NCBI GenBank assembly: GCA_900466475.1
Contig: UBMI01000027.1
Coordinates: forward strand, 1 to 64,000
Reading direction: 5' to 3'
Length of the DNA stretch: 64,000 nucleotides
From: Hyphomicrobiales bacterium
GTDB lineage: Bacteria > Pseudomonadota > Alphaproteobacteria > Rhizobiales > Rhizobiaceae
The stretch's first letter is position 1; every line of letters begins with the position of its first letter. Position numbers and translations under genes: made by a program. Shown in pieces: positions 6,419-15,025 of the stretch. The notes beneath the pieces were generated by a model. It made no database searches. It saw only the letters and a list, made by a program, of their open reading frames with translations, and was not told the origin of the DNA.

Positions 6419-9367
6419 CAGGCCCTGGTGCAGCTGGCCGGCGAGGCGGTGTCCTTCGCTTGCGGCCGGCAGGGCATCGAGGAGCAGGCGGGCGCGGAGG
6501 AGGTCGCTGGTCTCGCAACCGTCGGCGAAGCGCCGATGGATGGGCGCCAGCAGATCGCTTGCCCTTGCGCCGTGCCCTTGCCAGAACCATTCCTCGGCAA
6601 GCGTCGTCGCGATGCGCAGCTCCCATGAGAGCGCGCCTTGCCGGTGGGCGAGATCGAGCGCCTGCAGATAGAGCGCTTCGCGGTCCTCTACCGTGCGTGC
6701 GGCACTTTCCCGGCGCAGCAGATCGGCCTTGATGCGCAAGAGCTCCGGCATGCACCAGAATTCGTCTGTCGAGGCGGCGCGCGCGATGGCCGCCTCGATG
6801 GCCGCAAGCCCGGCCGAGGCATCACCGTGTTCGCCGAGCCCGGCCGCATAAATGCCTGCGTAGAAGGGGCAGCGCATGCGGAAGCCCACCTCATCCAGCT
6901 CGTCGAGCGCGCCCTTCATCAGAGTAAGCCCCGTGATATTGCCGCCCTGCAGCAGCCAGTCGGCACGCAGGCAGCGGCCCATCGCCATCCAGATCGTCAT
7001 CGCATGTTCGGCCATGTGCAGCTCGATGGTGGCGAGCATGGACTCGGCGCCCGCAAGGTCTCCGGTCCAGAGCGCGATGGGGCAGGTGGTGTGGATGAGG
7101 GCATTGCAGAGCGCCAGCGCGTGCTGGGCGGCGCGCGCCTCCTGCAGCTGGCGTTCGGCCATGGCCACGGCCTTTTGCGGATGGCCCTGCAGCCAGAGCA
7201 CATTGGCAAGCGTGCCGCGGGCGGCCGAGCGCGGGTCGAGCTGGAAGCGGGCAATATCCGAATGTGTCACCGGCGGCACGTAGCGGGCGATCATGCGTTC
7301 GAAATGACGGCGGGCCTTGCCGAGTTCGCCGAGGTAGCGCAGCGCCGTTCCCGTCTGCCGCTCGACATTGTTGCGGGCGGCCAGATCGCCGATGCTCTCG
7401 GCGAGCTTTCTGATCCTTTCGTCGGTTGAGAGCGTCGTGCGGTGGTCCCCGGTCCAGGTGGCGTAGTCGCAGAGACCCCAGAGGCAGCTCATCTGGCTTT
7501 CGACATCGCCGAGCGCTTCGGCGCAATCGAGCGCCATGGTCCAGGCGGCCTTGACCTCCGGAAGCGGCCCGCAGGTGTGAAAGAGCGCCGTGCCGAGCGC
7601 CAGATGCAGCTTCATCTCGTCGCGCAGACTTCTGTGACCGGCTAGGGATTTGCCGAGCGCGCCCTCGACGCGGACGCGGCATTCCTCGACGAGCGACAGA
7701 TGCTCCCAGAAGGGAATTGCGGCGACCGTCAGCGCTACGGCGAGCGCAGTGGTGCGGCTGCCGGAAAAGGCCCAGCCGAGCGCCAGGCGGATATCATCGA
7801 CCTTGCTGCCATATTCGGCCAGCCACTGCGCCGTCGGGCGGATCTTCCACTCGGCTTCGGCGCGTTCGGCAAGCGCCAGAAGGTGTTCGGCATGGCGCTG
7901 GCGCAAAGCCTCGTGCTCGCCGCTCTCGGCCAGTTTCTGCAGGGCGTAGCGGCGCGTCATGTCGAGCAGACGGTATTGCGTGCCGAGTTCTCCGCGCTCG
8001 ATGGCGATCAGCGATTTGGCGACGAGATTTGCCACGCCATGCATGCACTGCGCCCGCGCATGGCCCTTGTCGACCGCGACGACGCAGGCCGATTCCAGGC
8101 TGAAGGCGCCGGCGAAAACCGAGAGCCGCCGCAGGAGCATGCGTTCGGGCTCGGCCAGGAGCCCGTAGCTCCAGTCGAGCGTTGCGGCGAGCGTATGGTG
8201 GCGGTCGGGGCCTGAGCGCAGGCTGCACAGATGCGACTGTTCGGCGAGAAGATCGAGCAGCTCGCCGGCGCTGAAGGCATCGAGCCGAGGTGCGGTCAGT
8301 TCGATCGCCAGCGCCAGCCCATCCAGCTTGCGGCAGATTTCGGCGACGATGGGCGCGTCGGCATCCCTGAGTTCGAAACCGGCAAAGCTCTTGGCGGCGC
8401 GTTCGACGAAAAGCTCGACGGCCGGGAAGGCCAGCGCTTCGGCGGCGGAGAGCGCGATCCCCTGCGGCGGCGTTTCGAGCGGCGGCAGGCGGTAGAGCTG
8501 TTCGGCCGAGATACGCAGCGGCTCGCGACTGGTTGCGAGAATGCGCAGCCTTGGTGCGGCGGCAAGCAGCATCTCCGTGCAGGCGGCGGCCGCCTCGATG
8601 ACATGCTCGCAATTGTCGAGGATCAGCGTCAGTTCGCGATCGGCGGCAAAGGCGGCGAGGGCTGCCTCGATATTGGCCGAATGCACCCTGAGCCCGAGCG
8701 CCGCAGCAATCGAGGTCGGCACGAGCGCCGCATCGCTGACCCGTGCCAGATCGACGAACCAGATGCCGTGTTCAGAGGCACCTGTCAGTTCATCGGCGGC
8801 GGCAAGCGCCAGTCGGGTCTTGCCGATGCCGCCGGGACCGACGATCGTCACAAGGCGGGAATGGGCGAGGACATCCAGCGCCGTCTTCACCGCATCGCTT
8901 CTGCCCACCAGCCGCGTCGTGGAAACCGGCAGGTTATGGGCACGCGGCGGCATGGCTGCGGCAGGCACCGGCTTTTCCCCATCCCAGGAGACCTGCACCG
9001 GCGAGACGAAGCGATAGCCGCGGCCGCTCACCGTCGCGATATAGCTGATATCGGTGGCGGCATCGCCGAGCGCGCGGCGTATGGCGGAGACCGTGACCTT
9101 GAGATTGCTTTCCTCGACAAAGGTTTCCGGCCAGGCGCGCGAGACGAGTTCGCTCTTGCCCAGGATTTCGCCGGGACGCTCCACCAGGGCTGCTAGGATC
9201 TCCAGCGCACGGCTGCCGAGGCGCACCGGCCGCTCGTTTTTCACCAGCGACTGCCGCTCAGGAGTGAGGATGTACGGCCCGAAGGAATAGGAACGCAAGG
9301 TCGAAGCTCCAGACACCAAGGCCCTGACGGGTCTCCAGGCCGCGATGATAACCGCCGCAAGGCGCAA
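6395..9367 (-). CDS. Winged-helix regulator with NB-ARC-like ATPase and TPR-like repeats
   Basis: A large one-component regulator of about 990 residues. Residues ~25-125 form an OmpR/CadC-type winged helix (LRSYSFGPYIL through SGRGYRFV). An ATPase follows with Walker A GPGGIGKT (177-184) and Walker B LTLILDNCEH (247-256). The C-terminal half is helical, with alanine/leucine-rich TPR-like repeats. The plan is that of STAND ATPases, which oligomerise on ligand binding. No membrane segment is seen. The 5' end is uncertain: the frame opens at 9367, but homology begins near residue 24, and the GTG at 9316 may be the true start. The stop overlaps the convergent MFS gene. A paralogue lies at 61171-64000. 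The ligand is unknown. Confidence 0.85.
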   Translation of the reverse strand: MRLAAVIIAAWRPVRALVSGASTLRSYSFGPYILTPERQSLVKNERPVRLGSRALEILAALVERPGEILGKSELVSRAWPETFVEESNLKVTVSAIRRALGDAATDISYIATVSGRGYRFVSPVQVSWDGEKPVPAAAMPPRAHNLPVSTTRLVGRSDAVKTALDVLAHSRLVTIVGPGGIGKTRLALAAADELTGASEHGIWFVDLARVSDAALVPTSIAAALGLRVHSANIEAALAAFAADRELTLILDNCEHVIEAAAACTEMLLAAAPRLRILATSREPLRISAEQLYRLPPLETPPQGIALSAAEALAFPAVELFVERAAKSFAGFELRDADAPIVAEICRKLDGLALAIELTAPRLDAFSAGELLDLLAEQSHLCSLRSGPDRHHTLAATLDWSYGLLAEPERMLLRRLSVFAGAFSLESACVVAVDKGHARAQCMHGVANLVAKSLIAIERGELGTQYRLLDMTRRYALQKLAESGEHEALRQRHAEHLLALAERAEAEWKIRPTAQWLAEYGSKVDDIRLALGWAFSGSRTTALAVALTVAAIPFWEHLSLVEECRVRVEGALGKSLAGHRSLRDEMKLHLALGTALFHTCGPLPEVKAAWTMALDCAEALGDVESQMSCLWGLCDYATWTGDHRTTLSTDERIRKLAESIGDLAARNNVERQTGTALRYLGELGKARRHFERMIARYVPPVTHSDIARFQLDPRSAARGTLANVLWLQGHPQKAVAMAERQLQEARAAQHALALCNALIHTTCPIALWTGDLAGAESMLATIELHMAEHAMTIWMAMGRCLRADWLLQGGNITGLTLMKGALDELDEVGFRMRCPFYAGIYAAGLGEHGDASAGLAAIEAAIARAASTDEFWCMPELLRIKADLLRRESAARTVEDREALYLQALDLAHRQGALSWELRIATTLAEEWFWQGHGARASDLLAPIHRRFADGCETSDLLRARLLLDALPAASEGHRLAGQLHQGLSRPDALG

Positions 9368-9523
9368 AAACCATGGCCCTGGATTCTGATCCGGCTGCCT
9401 TCCGGCTCCGCGCCGTGGAGCCCGAAAGGATTGGCCGGTTTTGACGGCAGAAACGCGCTGAACCGCACCGGCGCAGCCTGCAGGTATGGCGGAGGCATGA
9501 GGGCGTGCTGCGGCAACCGGGCC

Positions 9524-9553
9524 AAGAAAAAGCCCGGCGGGGTTTTCCGGGCT
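9524..9553 (-). terminator. Intrinsic terminator without an obvious upstream gene
   Basis: AGCCCGG (9531-9537) pairs with CCGGGCT (9547-9553). On the minus strand the stem is followed by TTTTTC. No protein gene on the minus strand lies just upstream (higher coordinates), so it may end a small RNA or a leader transcript of the regulator. Confidence 0.65.
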
Positions 9554-9660
9554 GGAGGTGGTTTTTGGCGGGTGCGGCGGGTCGTTTCCTCCGCGCCTCT
9601 TATGCGGCCTGTTTCCCCTCTGGCCGTTCCGAAACGATCGATCATCGGTGATTGAGATCA
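9524..9660 (-). ncRNA. Candidate small RNA ending at the 9524 terminator
   Basis: The minus-strand stretch before the terminator has no credible reading frame and contains purine-rich (GGAGGAAAC) and CCTCC segments of the kind seen in trans-acting RNAs. The 5' end is a guess and no promoter was identified. This is inference from an orphan terminator only. The rest of 9368-9787 shows no gene. Confidence 0.25.
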
Positions 9661-9723
9661 GAGATGGTGCTTGCTCGAAAATTGAGAAGGGGGCAGGGCC
9701 CGGGCAGCATGATCAAATTCATG

Positions 9724-9750
9724 GGAACAATGTCTGCGATCGTCGGTTCC
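9724..9750 (+). promoter_or_regulatory. Possible sigma-EcfG (general stress) promoter
   Basis: GGAAC at 9724-9728 is followed after 16 bases by GGTT (9745-9748). This is close to the alphaproteobacterial EcfG pattern GGAAC-N16/17-CGTT. It lies about 40 bp upstream of the small exported protein at 9788. The -10 half deviates at its first base. Confidence 0.4.
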
Positions 9751-9787
9751 TTAACTACCAGCAACTGATCCCATCAGGAGAATACCG

Positions 9788-10114
9788 ATGCGCACGAAAA
9801 TTGTCGCAGTAACGCTGCTCGCCCTTGGCATGGCCACATCGGCCTTCGCCCAGTCCAACCCCGCCCCGACAGGCGCCACCATGGACAAGAACACCACTGA
9901 TTCCGGCGGCGGCGCCGGCGTCAAAGCCAAGAAGCCTGTCGCAACGGACAAGATGAAGACCGGCAGCACGAAAATGGGCAGCATGAAGTCGAACAAGGTT
10001 CACTGCCCTGACCCTGCAAGCAGCAGCGGCACCGGTCCCGGCAAGCTGCAGACCCAGGGCGGCACCAGCAATGCAACGCCGATGGACGAGGCCTGCGCAG
10101 CGCACAACAACTGA
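9788..10114 (+). CDS. Small exported protein of unknown function
   Basis: A 108-residue protein with a clear Sec signal peptide (residues 1-21, ending TSAFA, then QSNP). The mature part is short, polar and rich in Gly, Ser, Thr, Lys and Met. It has a repeated K-M-x-T/G-S-T/M pattern (DKMKTGSTKMGSMKS) and two cysteines (in HCPDP and EACAA) that could form a disulfide. No domain was recognised. AGGAG lies seven bases before the ATG. A GGAAC-type stress promoter candidate lies upstream and a terminator downstream, so it is probably a single-gene unit under stress control. Low-complexity exported proteins like this are common in rhizobia and uncharacterised. Confidence 0.75.
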   Translation: MRTKIVAVTLLALGMATSAFAQSNPAPTGATMDKNTTDSGGGAGVKAKKPVATDKMKTGSTKMGSMKSNKVHCPDPASSSGTGPGKLQTQGGTSNATPMDEACAAHNN

Positions 10115-10150
10115 TCCCACAAAGCCTGATACGGCGCGGGTCGAGAAGAT

Positions 10151-10183
10151 GCCCGGTCATCATGAGGTGGCCGGGCGTTTTCG
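10151..10183 (+). terminator. Intrinsic terminator after the small exported protein
   Basis: GCCCGG (10151-10156) pairs with CCGGGC (10171-10176), followed by GTTTTCG. It lies 37 bp past the stop codon of the small exported protein. The following 190 bp hold nothing recognisable. Confidence 0.65.
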
Positions 10184-10373
10184 TGTCGGATGGGGTGATT
10201 AGGCGAGCAGCATCGCAGGCGGTTGAAGGGCAGGTTGGACGCCCGCGTTTTAGCGCTCCGATGTCAGGCGATTGCTCCGCAGAAGGAAGTGCGACGCCAC
10301 ACCCCAAAGCCGATGGCAACGCGCAAATATCCCGCTATGCTCCCCCAACCACCGAAGCAGGAGCATACCGCGC

Positions 10374-10982
10374 GTGCCGCATATCTACATCGTCACCGAT
10401 TGCGAATTCGACGGCCCGATACCGGGCAGCCATTCGATGCTGTCCTTCGCCTCCGTCGCCGTTTCCGAGACCGGCCAGATGCTCGGTGAATTCGAATCCG
10501 TGCTGCAGCCGCTCGAGGGCGCTGGGCGCGACCCCGTCACCACGGCGTTCTGGCAGGCCCATCCGCAGGCCTTCGCGGCCGCGACTGAAAATCCCGAGCC
10601 TGCCGCCGAGATCATGGCCCGCTTCGTCGCCTGGGTGAAGGCCTTCCGGGCCGAGCCGATCTTTGCCGCCCATCCCGTGTCGCTCGACGCTCCCTGGATA
10701 GATCATTACCTGAAGCGCTTCACCGGCCGGCCGCTATTCGAAGGGCCGTGGATCGCCGACCGCCTGTTTCGCCATCCGCCGCTCTGCATCATGTCGCTGG
10801 TGGCGGGCGCGACGGGGCGCAGCCCGTGGGAATGCGATATCGCCCATTATCCGCGCGAGTGGCTGGGCAGCGTGCCGCACACACACCGCGCCATCGACGA
10901 TGCGCGCGGCTATGCCAACCTCCTGCATTTCTTCCTGACCCGGCGCGAGCCCGGCGGCGGCTACCGGCCGCTGTTGTCTTAG
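10374..10982 (+). CDS. DEDDh-type 3'-5' exonuclease (DnaQ/epsilon-like)
   Basis: A 202-residue single-domain exonuclease of the DnaQ fold. Exo I is TDCEFDG, with the paired acidic residues Asp9 and Glu11. Exo II is probably SLDAPWID, and Exo III is HRAIDDARG, where His and Asp complete the DEDDh set. Such enzymes remove nucleotides from DNA or RNA 3' ends using two metal ions. The GTG at 10374 is chosen because the protein begins PHIYIVTDCE like its relatives and AGGAG lies ten bases upstream. The frame is open upstream to 10272 without support. It is convergent with the GNAT gene, 8 bp apart. A proofreading role is not implied, because the main epsilon subunit is normally elsewhere. Confidence 0.8.
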   Translation: MPHIYIVTDCEFDGPIPGSHSMLSFASVAVSETGQMLGEFESVLQPLEGAGRDPVTTAFWQAHPQAFAAATENPEPAAEIMARFVAWVKAFRAEPIFAAHPVSLDAPWIDHYLKRFTGRPLFEGPWIADRLFRHPPLCIMSLVAGATGRSPWECDIAHYPREWLGSVPHTHRAIDDARGYANLLHFFLTRREPGGGYRPLLS

Positions 10983-10990
10983 ACCCAGCT

Positions 10991-11377
10991 CTAGGTCAGC
11001 CGTATCAAGCCGGCCTCGGTCGGCCTGAAACCGCAGGCGCGGTAGAAGCCCTGAAGATGCGGCTCGAAATCGACATGCAGCCATTCCGCCCCGCGCTCCC
11101 GGGCAACCCGCACAGCCTCCACCACAAGCGCGGTCGCTATACCCTGCCGGCGCAGATCCGGATGAACCGTGGTATCGAGGAGGAAGGCATGGATGCCGCC
11201 ATCCCAGGCGACATTGACGAAGCCGATCAGCTGCCCATCATGATAAGCGCCGAGATGGGCAAGGCTGCGCGACAGGATAGGGGTGAAATCCGGCGCCTCA
11301 GCACCATCCCAGGCAGCCGGCCAGAGGGCGGCGAATTCTTCGGGCGAGGGGAAAGGGTCGATGCGGATGTCTGGCAT
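10991..11377 (-). CDS. GNAT-family N-acetyltransferase
   Basis: A 128-residue single GNAT domain that would transfer an acetyl group from acetyl-CoA to an amine. The acetyl-CoA-binding motif A is RRQGIATALV (residues ~75-84), preceded by the beta-4 strand LLDTTVHPDLR. The closing GFYRACGFRPTEAGLIRL matches the usual end of the fold. GGAAAC lies upstream of the ATG. It stands alone and is convergent with the exonuclease gene. The gap 11378-11582 shows no gene. The substrate is unknown. Confidence 0.85.
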   Translation of the reverse strand: MPDIRIDPFPSPEEFAALWPAAWDGAEAPDFTPILSRSLAHLGAYHDGQLIGFVNVAWDGGIHAFLLDTTVHPDLRRQGIATALVVEAVRVARERGAEWLHVDFEPHLQGFYRACGFRPTEAGLIRLT

Positions 11378-11582
11378 GGGCTGTTTCCGGTTGTGGCGGT
11401 GGGAGGTGCGAGTCCCAGCATAGCGGAACGCGGCCGTAGCGCATCATCGACCGGACGGTTGGGGCCGGAAGAGGTCGGCCGTGGGCGGGGCGAAGCTTCC
11501 CCCGCCGTTTTCGTGCCCTTGTGCCGTTGCGAGGAGGGCATGAGGTCAATGGCGGGCGCCCATCCAGGAGCAACAGTAGCCC

Positions 11583-12050
11583 CTACTGCGTTTCACTCAG
11601 CAGCGCACTCAGGCTCCACGGCTGTTCGCCCTGCTGGTCGGCAATATCCTCCACCTTCCAGCCGCCATGCTCCTTCACCAGCGTGTAATAGAGCGTGACC
11701 TCTTCGCCGTTGCGGAATTGCACCTCCAGCTCGGCCCGGTCGTCCAGCAGGATCGGCTCGCCGATCTCGACATTGCTTGCCTTGCCATCCTGTCCGGCGA
11801 TGACGGGATCGAAATCGATCGCGCCGACTTCGCCATCCGGCGTGTTGTCGATATCGGCCTGCAGCATCTCGTTCAGATGGTCGGAAAAGAAGGCCGAATA
11901 GGGCGAGGGGCCGTCATCGCCAGCCTTGTCCGTGTCGAAGCTGTAGAGGGCTTCAAGCAGCGCTTCCGGGGTCTTGTAGGTCGCGGCGAAACCCGAGGAG
12001 GCGATCAGCGCCGACAGGGCGAGGCCAAGGATGAGGGTGGACAGCCGCAT
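11583..12050 (-). CDS. Exported DUF3828-like protein
   Basis: A 155-residue protein with a Sec signal peptide (residues 1-~23, ending SGFAATY). The mature part has the pattern of small periplasmic DUF3828 proteins: a helical start (TPEALLEALYSFDTD), then FFSDHLNEML, and a cystatin-like sheet ending VTLYYTLVKEHGGWKVEDI. The function of that family is not known. The ATG at 12050 is chosen because AAGGAG lies five bases upstream and a signal peptide follows. The open frame reaches 12203 without support. The next gene upstream on the same strand ends 92 bp away, so co-transcription is possible. Confidence 0.7.
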   Translation of the reverse strand: MRLSTLILGLALSALIASSGFAATYKTPEALLEALYSFDTDKAGDDGPSPYSAFFSDHLNEMLQADIDNTPDGEVGAIDFDPVIAGQDGKASNVEIGEPILLDDRAELEVQFRNGEEVTLYYTLVKEHGGWKVEDIADQQGEQPWSLSALLSETQ

Positions 12051-12142
12051 GTGCGCTCCTTCTGCTGAGTGAGGATGTGTAGCAGGAGTCGCGGGTGCGG
12101 AGGGAGGGTGTTTCGTGAAAAGAAGTGCCGCCGAACGCGCCG

Positions 12143-13108
12143 TCACAGCGCCCGTGAAAGGCCACGGCTGGCGAGCACATTGCGGGCCGCCGTCACGCCC
12201 CATTCCTCATCGAGGTCCTGTCCATCAAGTTCGGCTTCGGTCACAGGGGTCACGCGGATCAGCGGCACGGCACCAAAAGGCAGGCCTTCGATTAGGCCGG
12301 CATCGCGGCTCAGCATGATGCGCTGAAACGGCCGGTAATCCTCCGTCAGCCGGCAGAAGAGAACGGCGCCGTGACGCTCCACATCACGAGCGACCCGATG
12401 GCCATCGGCCACGAGATCGCCGATGCTGATCAGCAGGTTGCCCCAGCTGTCGATGCCCTCGGCATCCAGCGCGTTATCGTCAAATTCCATGAAGAGCTCG
12501 CATTCCACGCCGTTCTCCGGCTCGGATATGCCCGCCCAGGGCGTGGAAAGCCCGTCGGTGGCGAGCAGCAGCACCGCGCCGCCATCGTTGCCGCGACCGC
12601 GGATCGAAAGCACCCGGCGATGCGGGCCGAACCATTTCGTCTGGTTGTAGCTGTTAGGCGTACCGCGCTTGGCGGCAAAGCTGTCATCGACAGCGCCGCG
12701 AGCCTGCCAGAAGGCGCGCCGCACCGATGCCGCCGCTTCGTAGACGGGATCATCGACCCCGCGCGGCGCGATCGACGGGTCGAAGCTGGTCTCGATCGTC
12801 ACTTGAGCGCGCATGAAGGGAATTTTCGGCTTCTTCCAGCGGATCACCACCTTGTTGAAACCGGGGCAATCAGCCCCATCCACCGCGCTGGCCGCCAGCT
12901 TCTCGACGATATCGGCGATGCGGCTCAGGCTATCCGGCCGGCCTTCCTCCACGTGGCCGCCGTGCGCATCGCGAAAGCCGCCCGTGCGGGAGGAATGCCC
13001 GGCCTGCGTAGTGGTCGCTTCCCATTGGCCGGTCACCGCGCCTGTTGGCGGTTTGGCGAGGATGGAACCAAGCTCCCGCATCGCATCATCGGTTGTATAG
13101 GCCGCCAT
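12143..13108 (-). CDS. Uncharacterised 321-residue cytoplasmic protein
   Basis: No signal peptide or membrane segment is seen. The protein has an acidic C-terminal half, with ATDGLSTPWAG, then VECELFMEFDD, SWGNLLISIGDLV and FQRIMLSRDAG spaced along it. This faintly recalls suppressor-of-fused-type (SUFU) domains, which in bacteria are often immunity or protein-binding modules. That resemblance is only an impression. GGAGC lies eight bases before the ATG. Its neighbours are the exported DUF3828-like protein downstream and an AT-rich three-gene cassette upstream. Base composition matches the chromosome, so it is probably not part of the cassette. The gap 13109-13308 holds no gene and marks the change to AT-rich DNA. 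Confidence 0.65.
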   Translation of the reverse strand: MAAYTTDDAMRELGSILAKPPTGAVTGQWEATTTQAGHSSRTGGFRDAHGGHVEEGRPDSLSRIADIVEKLAASAVDGADCPGFNKVVIRWKKPKIPFMRAQVTIETSFDPSIAPRGVDDPVYEAAASVRRAFWQARGAVDDSFAAKRGTPNSYNQTKWFGPHRRVLSIRGRGNDGGAVLLLATDGLSTPWAGISEPENGVECELFMEFDDNALDAEGIDSWGNLLISIGDLVADGHRVARDVERHGAVLFCRLTEDYRPFQRIMLSRDAGLIEGLPFGAVPLIRVTPVTEAELDGQDLDEEWGVTAARNVLASRGLSRAL

Positions 13109-13308
13109 GTCGCCGCTCCAGGTTTTGATGCTGCGCCCGCGAATGCGGGGCAGGGTGGAGGTAGGGCGGGGATGATGGAGGGCAATGCGGGGAGTGGGCG
13201 AGTTGCCGTGTGCTCTAGACGATGTGACGCAAAAGCAGCAGTGCCTAACGCTTTACACTTCTCTAGCAATAAGCATTTCAATCTAGTCCGCAAATACTTT
13301 GAATGTAC

Positions 13309-13758
13309 TTATCGCTGAAGTATCAGCGAAAGAACGTCTACGTTGTGCTTATCTGCCCACTCAACAAGTATAGCCAAAATAAATAGCGCTACAATCGTAA
13401 CAAGTATTCCATTGAATAATGCGCTATCTACCGGTGTGATTTCGCCACTTTCCAAGAGGAAATTAGTAGTTGTGACGCTCAATCTGAAAGGCAACCCAAT
13501 TGACGAATTCGCCTGCATCCCAAGCAAAAGCAACATCAGCATAGCTATAGACGACAGTATCGATCTAAGTACGAAGTTCTTTCTTAGGAGTAAGAATATC
13601 GTTGAGAGTGCTAAAACGGCAAAATCTAGGGATATAAACAGTACAAATCTTGTGTTTAAACCATCTAACATACTAACTACGGAAAGGGGCATAGCAATCG
13701 CCGCCAGCAGCGCGAATATGGTCGATCCAGCTACCGTGTACAGAACTGTCCTGATCAT
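13309..13758 (-). CDS. Integral membrane protein, third gene of AT-rich cassette
   Basis: A 149-residue protein with about four hydrophobic segments (residues ~8-30, 36-58, 62-82 and 112-132), so it is probably an inner-membrane protein. No catalytic motif was seen. Its ATG overlaps the stop of the preceding gene by 4 bp, so it is translationally coupled to it. Codon use is AT-richer than the flanking chromosome, which suggests transfer. The family was not recognised. Confidence 0.65.
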   Translation of the reverse strand: MIRTVLYTVAGSTIFALLAAIAMPLSVVSMLDGLNTRFVLFISLDFAVLALSTIFLLLRKNFVLRSILSSIAMLMLLLLGMQANSSIGLPFRLSVTTTNFLLESGEITPVDSALFNGILVTIVALFILAILVEWADKHNVDVLSLILQR

Positions 13759-14282
13759 GATCTCAGCGCCAATTTAATGGATTTTTTTACGGCCCTAGCA
13801 ATAAATGCCGCGAACAGAACAATAAAGAAGGCCACAGCCGCTGCAACAGTGTCCAGAAGTCGTTCTTGTGATGCGGACAGAGTACCCAATATTAGAAAGT
13901 AAACAGATAGAAATGACAAAATAACGGGAGCGATAGTCGCTAGTGCCCACACAACGTTGTTAAATATGCGCCTTTCCACCGAGATCGCAATTGCTTCGCT
14001 TAGCATATGGTGTGCCAAGGATTCCCTCGTCAGAATGCGTCGAGTGCTGTCAACATCTCTCTGTAGTCTCTCCAGTTTTCCTGCGATCTGGTTGAAATCA
14101 ATCGCTGGATTGCTCTGTTCTCGACCACTGTAAATGAATGTATTCATATCACTAAAATCTATATGATGTGTATCAATCATATATTGATTACTTGCTAGCA
14201 AAACCTTCTCAGGCGTTCCCTCCAAGTAGTCCTTTATGGGCACTATGTTGTTAGTCTCGTGTTGTACACGTTGTGTGTTCAC
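13755..14282 (-). CDS. Two-helix membrane protein, second gene of AT-rich cassette
   Basis: A 175-residue protein. The first ~110 residues look soluble, with a heptad-like helix (QIAGKLERLQRDVDSTRRIL, ~66-85). Two transmembrane helices follow (about 111-133 and 145-165) and then a basic tail (ARAVKKSIKLALRS). It overlaps its neighbours on both sides by 4 bp. This layout, a cytoplasmic sensor-like part ahead of a membrane hairpin, is common among membrane effectors of defence systems. That is analogy only. No family was recognised. Confidence 0.65.
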   Translation of the reverse strand: MNTQRVQHETNNIVPIKDYLEGTPEKVLLASNQYMIDTHHIDFSDMNTFIYSGREQSNPAIDFNQIAGKLERLQRDVDSTRRILTRESLAHHMLSEAIAISVERRIFNNVVWALATIAPVILSFLSVYFLILGTLSASQERLLDTVAAAVAFFIVLFAAFIARAVKKSIKLALRS

Positions 14283-14920
14283 AGCTTTGACTCTCCGGCT
14301 ACGATTCGCAACTCGTTTGATGGAGTTGTGTAGTGAGTGGTTATCGCTTGTATTTTTGATACTACTTCTTGGAGCGCTTGAACGAATTTATCTAAGTCTT
14401 CGCCATCAACGGACAGGACAAGGCTTTTTTGGCGTTCGTCTGAATTGCTAAAATAAGTGATCTTGACCATCGGAGATATAATTTCTCCAACTATTTTACT
14501 TTTATTCTTGGAGAAAATTGGTCTTACATCGACAACTGATGACATCTCTAAAAATACGTCATCAAGTTGATAAGGCAGAAGTGCCGCCTTTGATATTGCG
14601 GAAATTATCTCAGATTTTATAATATCCTTAAGTATATTCTCCTTTTTGTTGTAATCTTTATCATCAATTGGCTTTGTTATATTGCCAAATGAAATATCAT
14701 CCACCTCTTTCGCTGCTGAGGCAAAGTGCGCGCAGACTCGAATAAGGGAGCGTGCAGTATCGGAGTCAATCTCAGCCGATAGTTTTTCTCGAAGGGTTTG
14801 AGCCTTGAGGTACTCGACTTTATCATTTGAGAAAATTTCACCCAAGCGCTCAAATTTAGCTATCGGGAGATCAAATACTGCTGATAAATCCTTCTCCACA
14901 GGGTTACGTTTCGCGGCCAT
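14279..14920 (-). CDS. Soluble protein, first gene of AT-rich cassette
   Basis: A 213-residue soluble protein, rich in Lys, Ile, Ser and Asp, with no signal peptide. The C-terminal third (VKITYFSNSDERQKSLVLSVDGEDLDKFVQALQEVVSKI) has an alpha/beta pattern, with a strand-rich part before a long helix. No motif was recognised. GAGGACAAT precedes the ATG. It heads a three-gene run on the minus strand (14920 to 13309) in which each junction overlaps by 4 bp, so the three proteins are probably made together and may act as a complex. The DNA is clearly AT-richer than uvrB and the genes on the other side. Confidence 0.65.
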   Translation of the reverse strand: MAAKRNPVEKDLSAVFDLPIAKFERLGEIFSNDKVEYLKAQTLREKLSAEIDSDTARSLIRVCAHFASAAKEVDDISFGNITKPIDDKDYNKKENILKDIIKSEIISAISKAALLPYQLDDVFLEMSSVVDVRPIFSKNKSKIVGEIISPMVKITYFSNSDERQKSLVLSVDGEDLDKFVQALQEVVSKIQAITTHYTTPSNELRIVAGESKL

Positions 14921-15025
14921 ATTGTCCTCGTAGTTTTCTCTTTAATGGCGTATCTAGGAAGATTCTGCAACCTAAATCAAATTAAGTTGACGGTGGCCAG
15001 TGTAACAAATTGTTCTTCTTATAAA

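Noticed and set aside
9241..9645. Minus-strand 134-codon frame overlapping the regulator start
   Set aside because: Its composition is that of a shadow frame, it runs across a terminator hairpin, and no domain or ribosome site is seen.
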